Assembly (NCBI GenBank): GCA_905373195.1
Contig: CAJPSG010000107.1
Coordinates: forward strand, 1 to 5,204
Source: Kingella oralis
Lineage (GTDB): Bacteria; Pseudomonadota; Gammaproteobacteria; Burkholderiales; Neisseriaceae
Reading direction: 5' to 3'
Length of the DNA: 5,204 nt
Position numbers and translations under genes: made by a program
Shown here: one piece after another, positions 5,107 through 5,204 of the stretch
How positions within the stretch are numbered: position 1 is the stretch's first letter
Layout of the letters: every line of letters begins with the position of its first letter
Notes under the pieces: model-generated
Told to the model about the DNA's origin: nothing
What the model saw: only the letters and a program-made list of their open reading frames with translations
Databases searched by the model: none

Positions 5107-5204
5107 ATGACCCCCAGCAAATTCCACCGTATCGGCATTCTCACCCGCCCCAACACGCCCGACATCGCCCCCATCATCCACGACCTCATCGCCTTTTTGC
5201 ACGC
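5107..5204 (+). CDS. nadK: NAD kinase, N-terminal 32 codons only
   Basis: NAD kinase phosphorylates NAD to NADP in the cytosol. Only the first 32 residues are in the window. FHRIGILTRPNTPDI followed by a hydrophobic helix (IIHDLIAFL) matches the start of neisserial NadK as remembered (FHNIGIVTRPNTPDI). The catalytic GGDGT motif lies beyond the edge. ATG 5107 is chosen because homology begins just after it; the frame is open upstream to ATG 4936, but those codons are DUS and hairpin sequence. No Shine-Dalgarno site is obvious upstream of 5107. Confidence 0.88.
   Translation, partial: MTPSKFHRIGILTRPNTPDIAPIIHDLIAFLH

Overview
The window looks like chromosomal DNA from a member of the Neisseriaceae, most likely Kingella or a close relative. 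The main clue is the 12-mer AGGCAGCCTGAA or its complement, present in ten exact copies plus several one-mismatch copies. From memory this is the Kingella dialect of the Neisseriaceae DNA uptake sequence (DUS). The protein sequences and the divergent plsY/folB pair fit the same family. No rRNA, tRNA, CRISPR array or insertion sequence was seen.

Layout: positions 1-2468 (minus strand) hold one uninterrupted reading frame. It begins as a complete FolC (folylpolyglutamate/dihydrofolate synthase) and continues without a stop into a membrane-anchored SPOR-domain protein that runs off the left edge. Upstream on the same strand, after a 160-bp DUS-rich spacer, lies plsY (2629-3345), the acyl-phosphate:glycerol-3-phosphate acyltransferase. 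A 65-bp divergent promoter region separates plsY from folB (3411-3761, dihydroneopterin aldolase). Close behind folB is a histone-deacetylase-superfamily amidohydrolase (3766-4914). A 192-bp spacer made of two DUS inverted repeats precedes the first 32 codons of an NAD kinase gene (5107 to the right edge).

How the genes relate: folB and folC act in the same tetrahydrofolate pathway, plsY starts phospholipid synthesis, and nadK makes NADP. The deacetylase-like protein is probably co-transcribed with folB; its substrate cannot be read from sequence.

The most notable point is the FolC-SPOR joint. It encodes a predicted cytosolic folate enzyme tied through a single membrane span to a periplasmic, peptidoglycan-binding SPOR domain. 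The junction coincides with a degenerate DUS and a short T run where one extra T could have removed an ancestral TAG stop. It may be a real fusion, two genes read through one open frame with an internal start at 1130, or a one-base sequence error.
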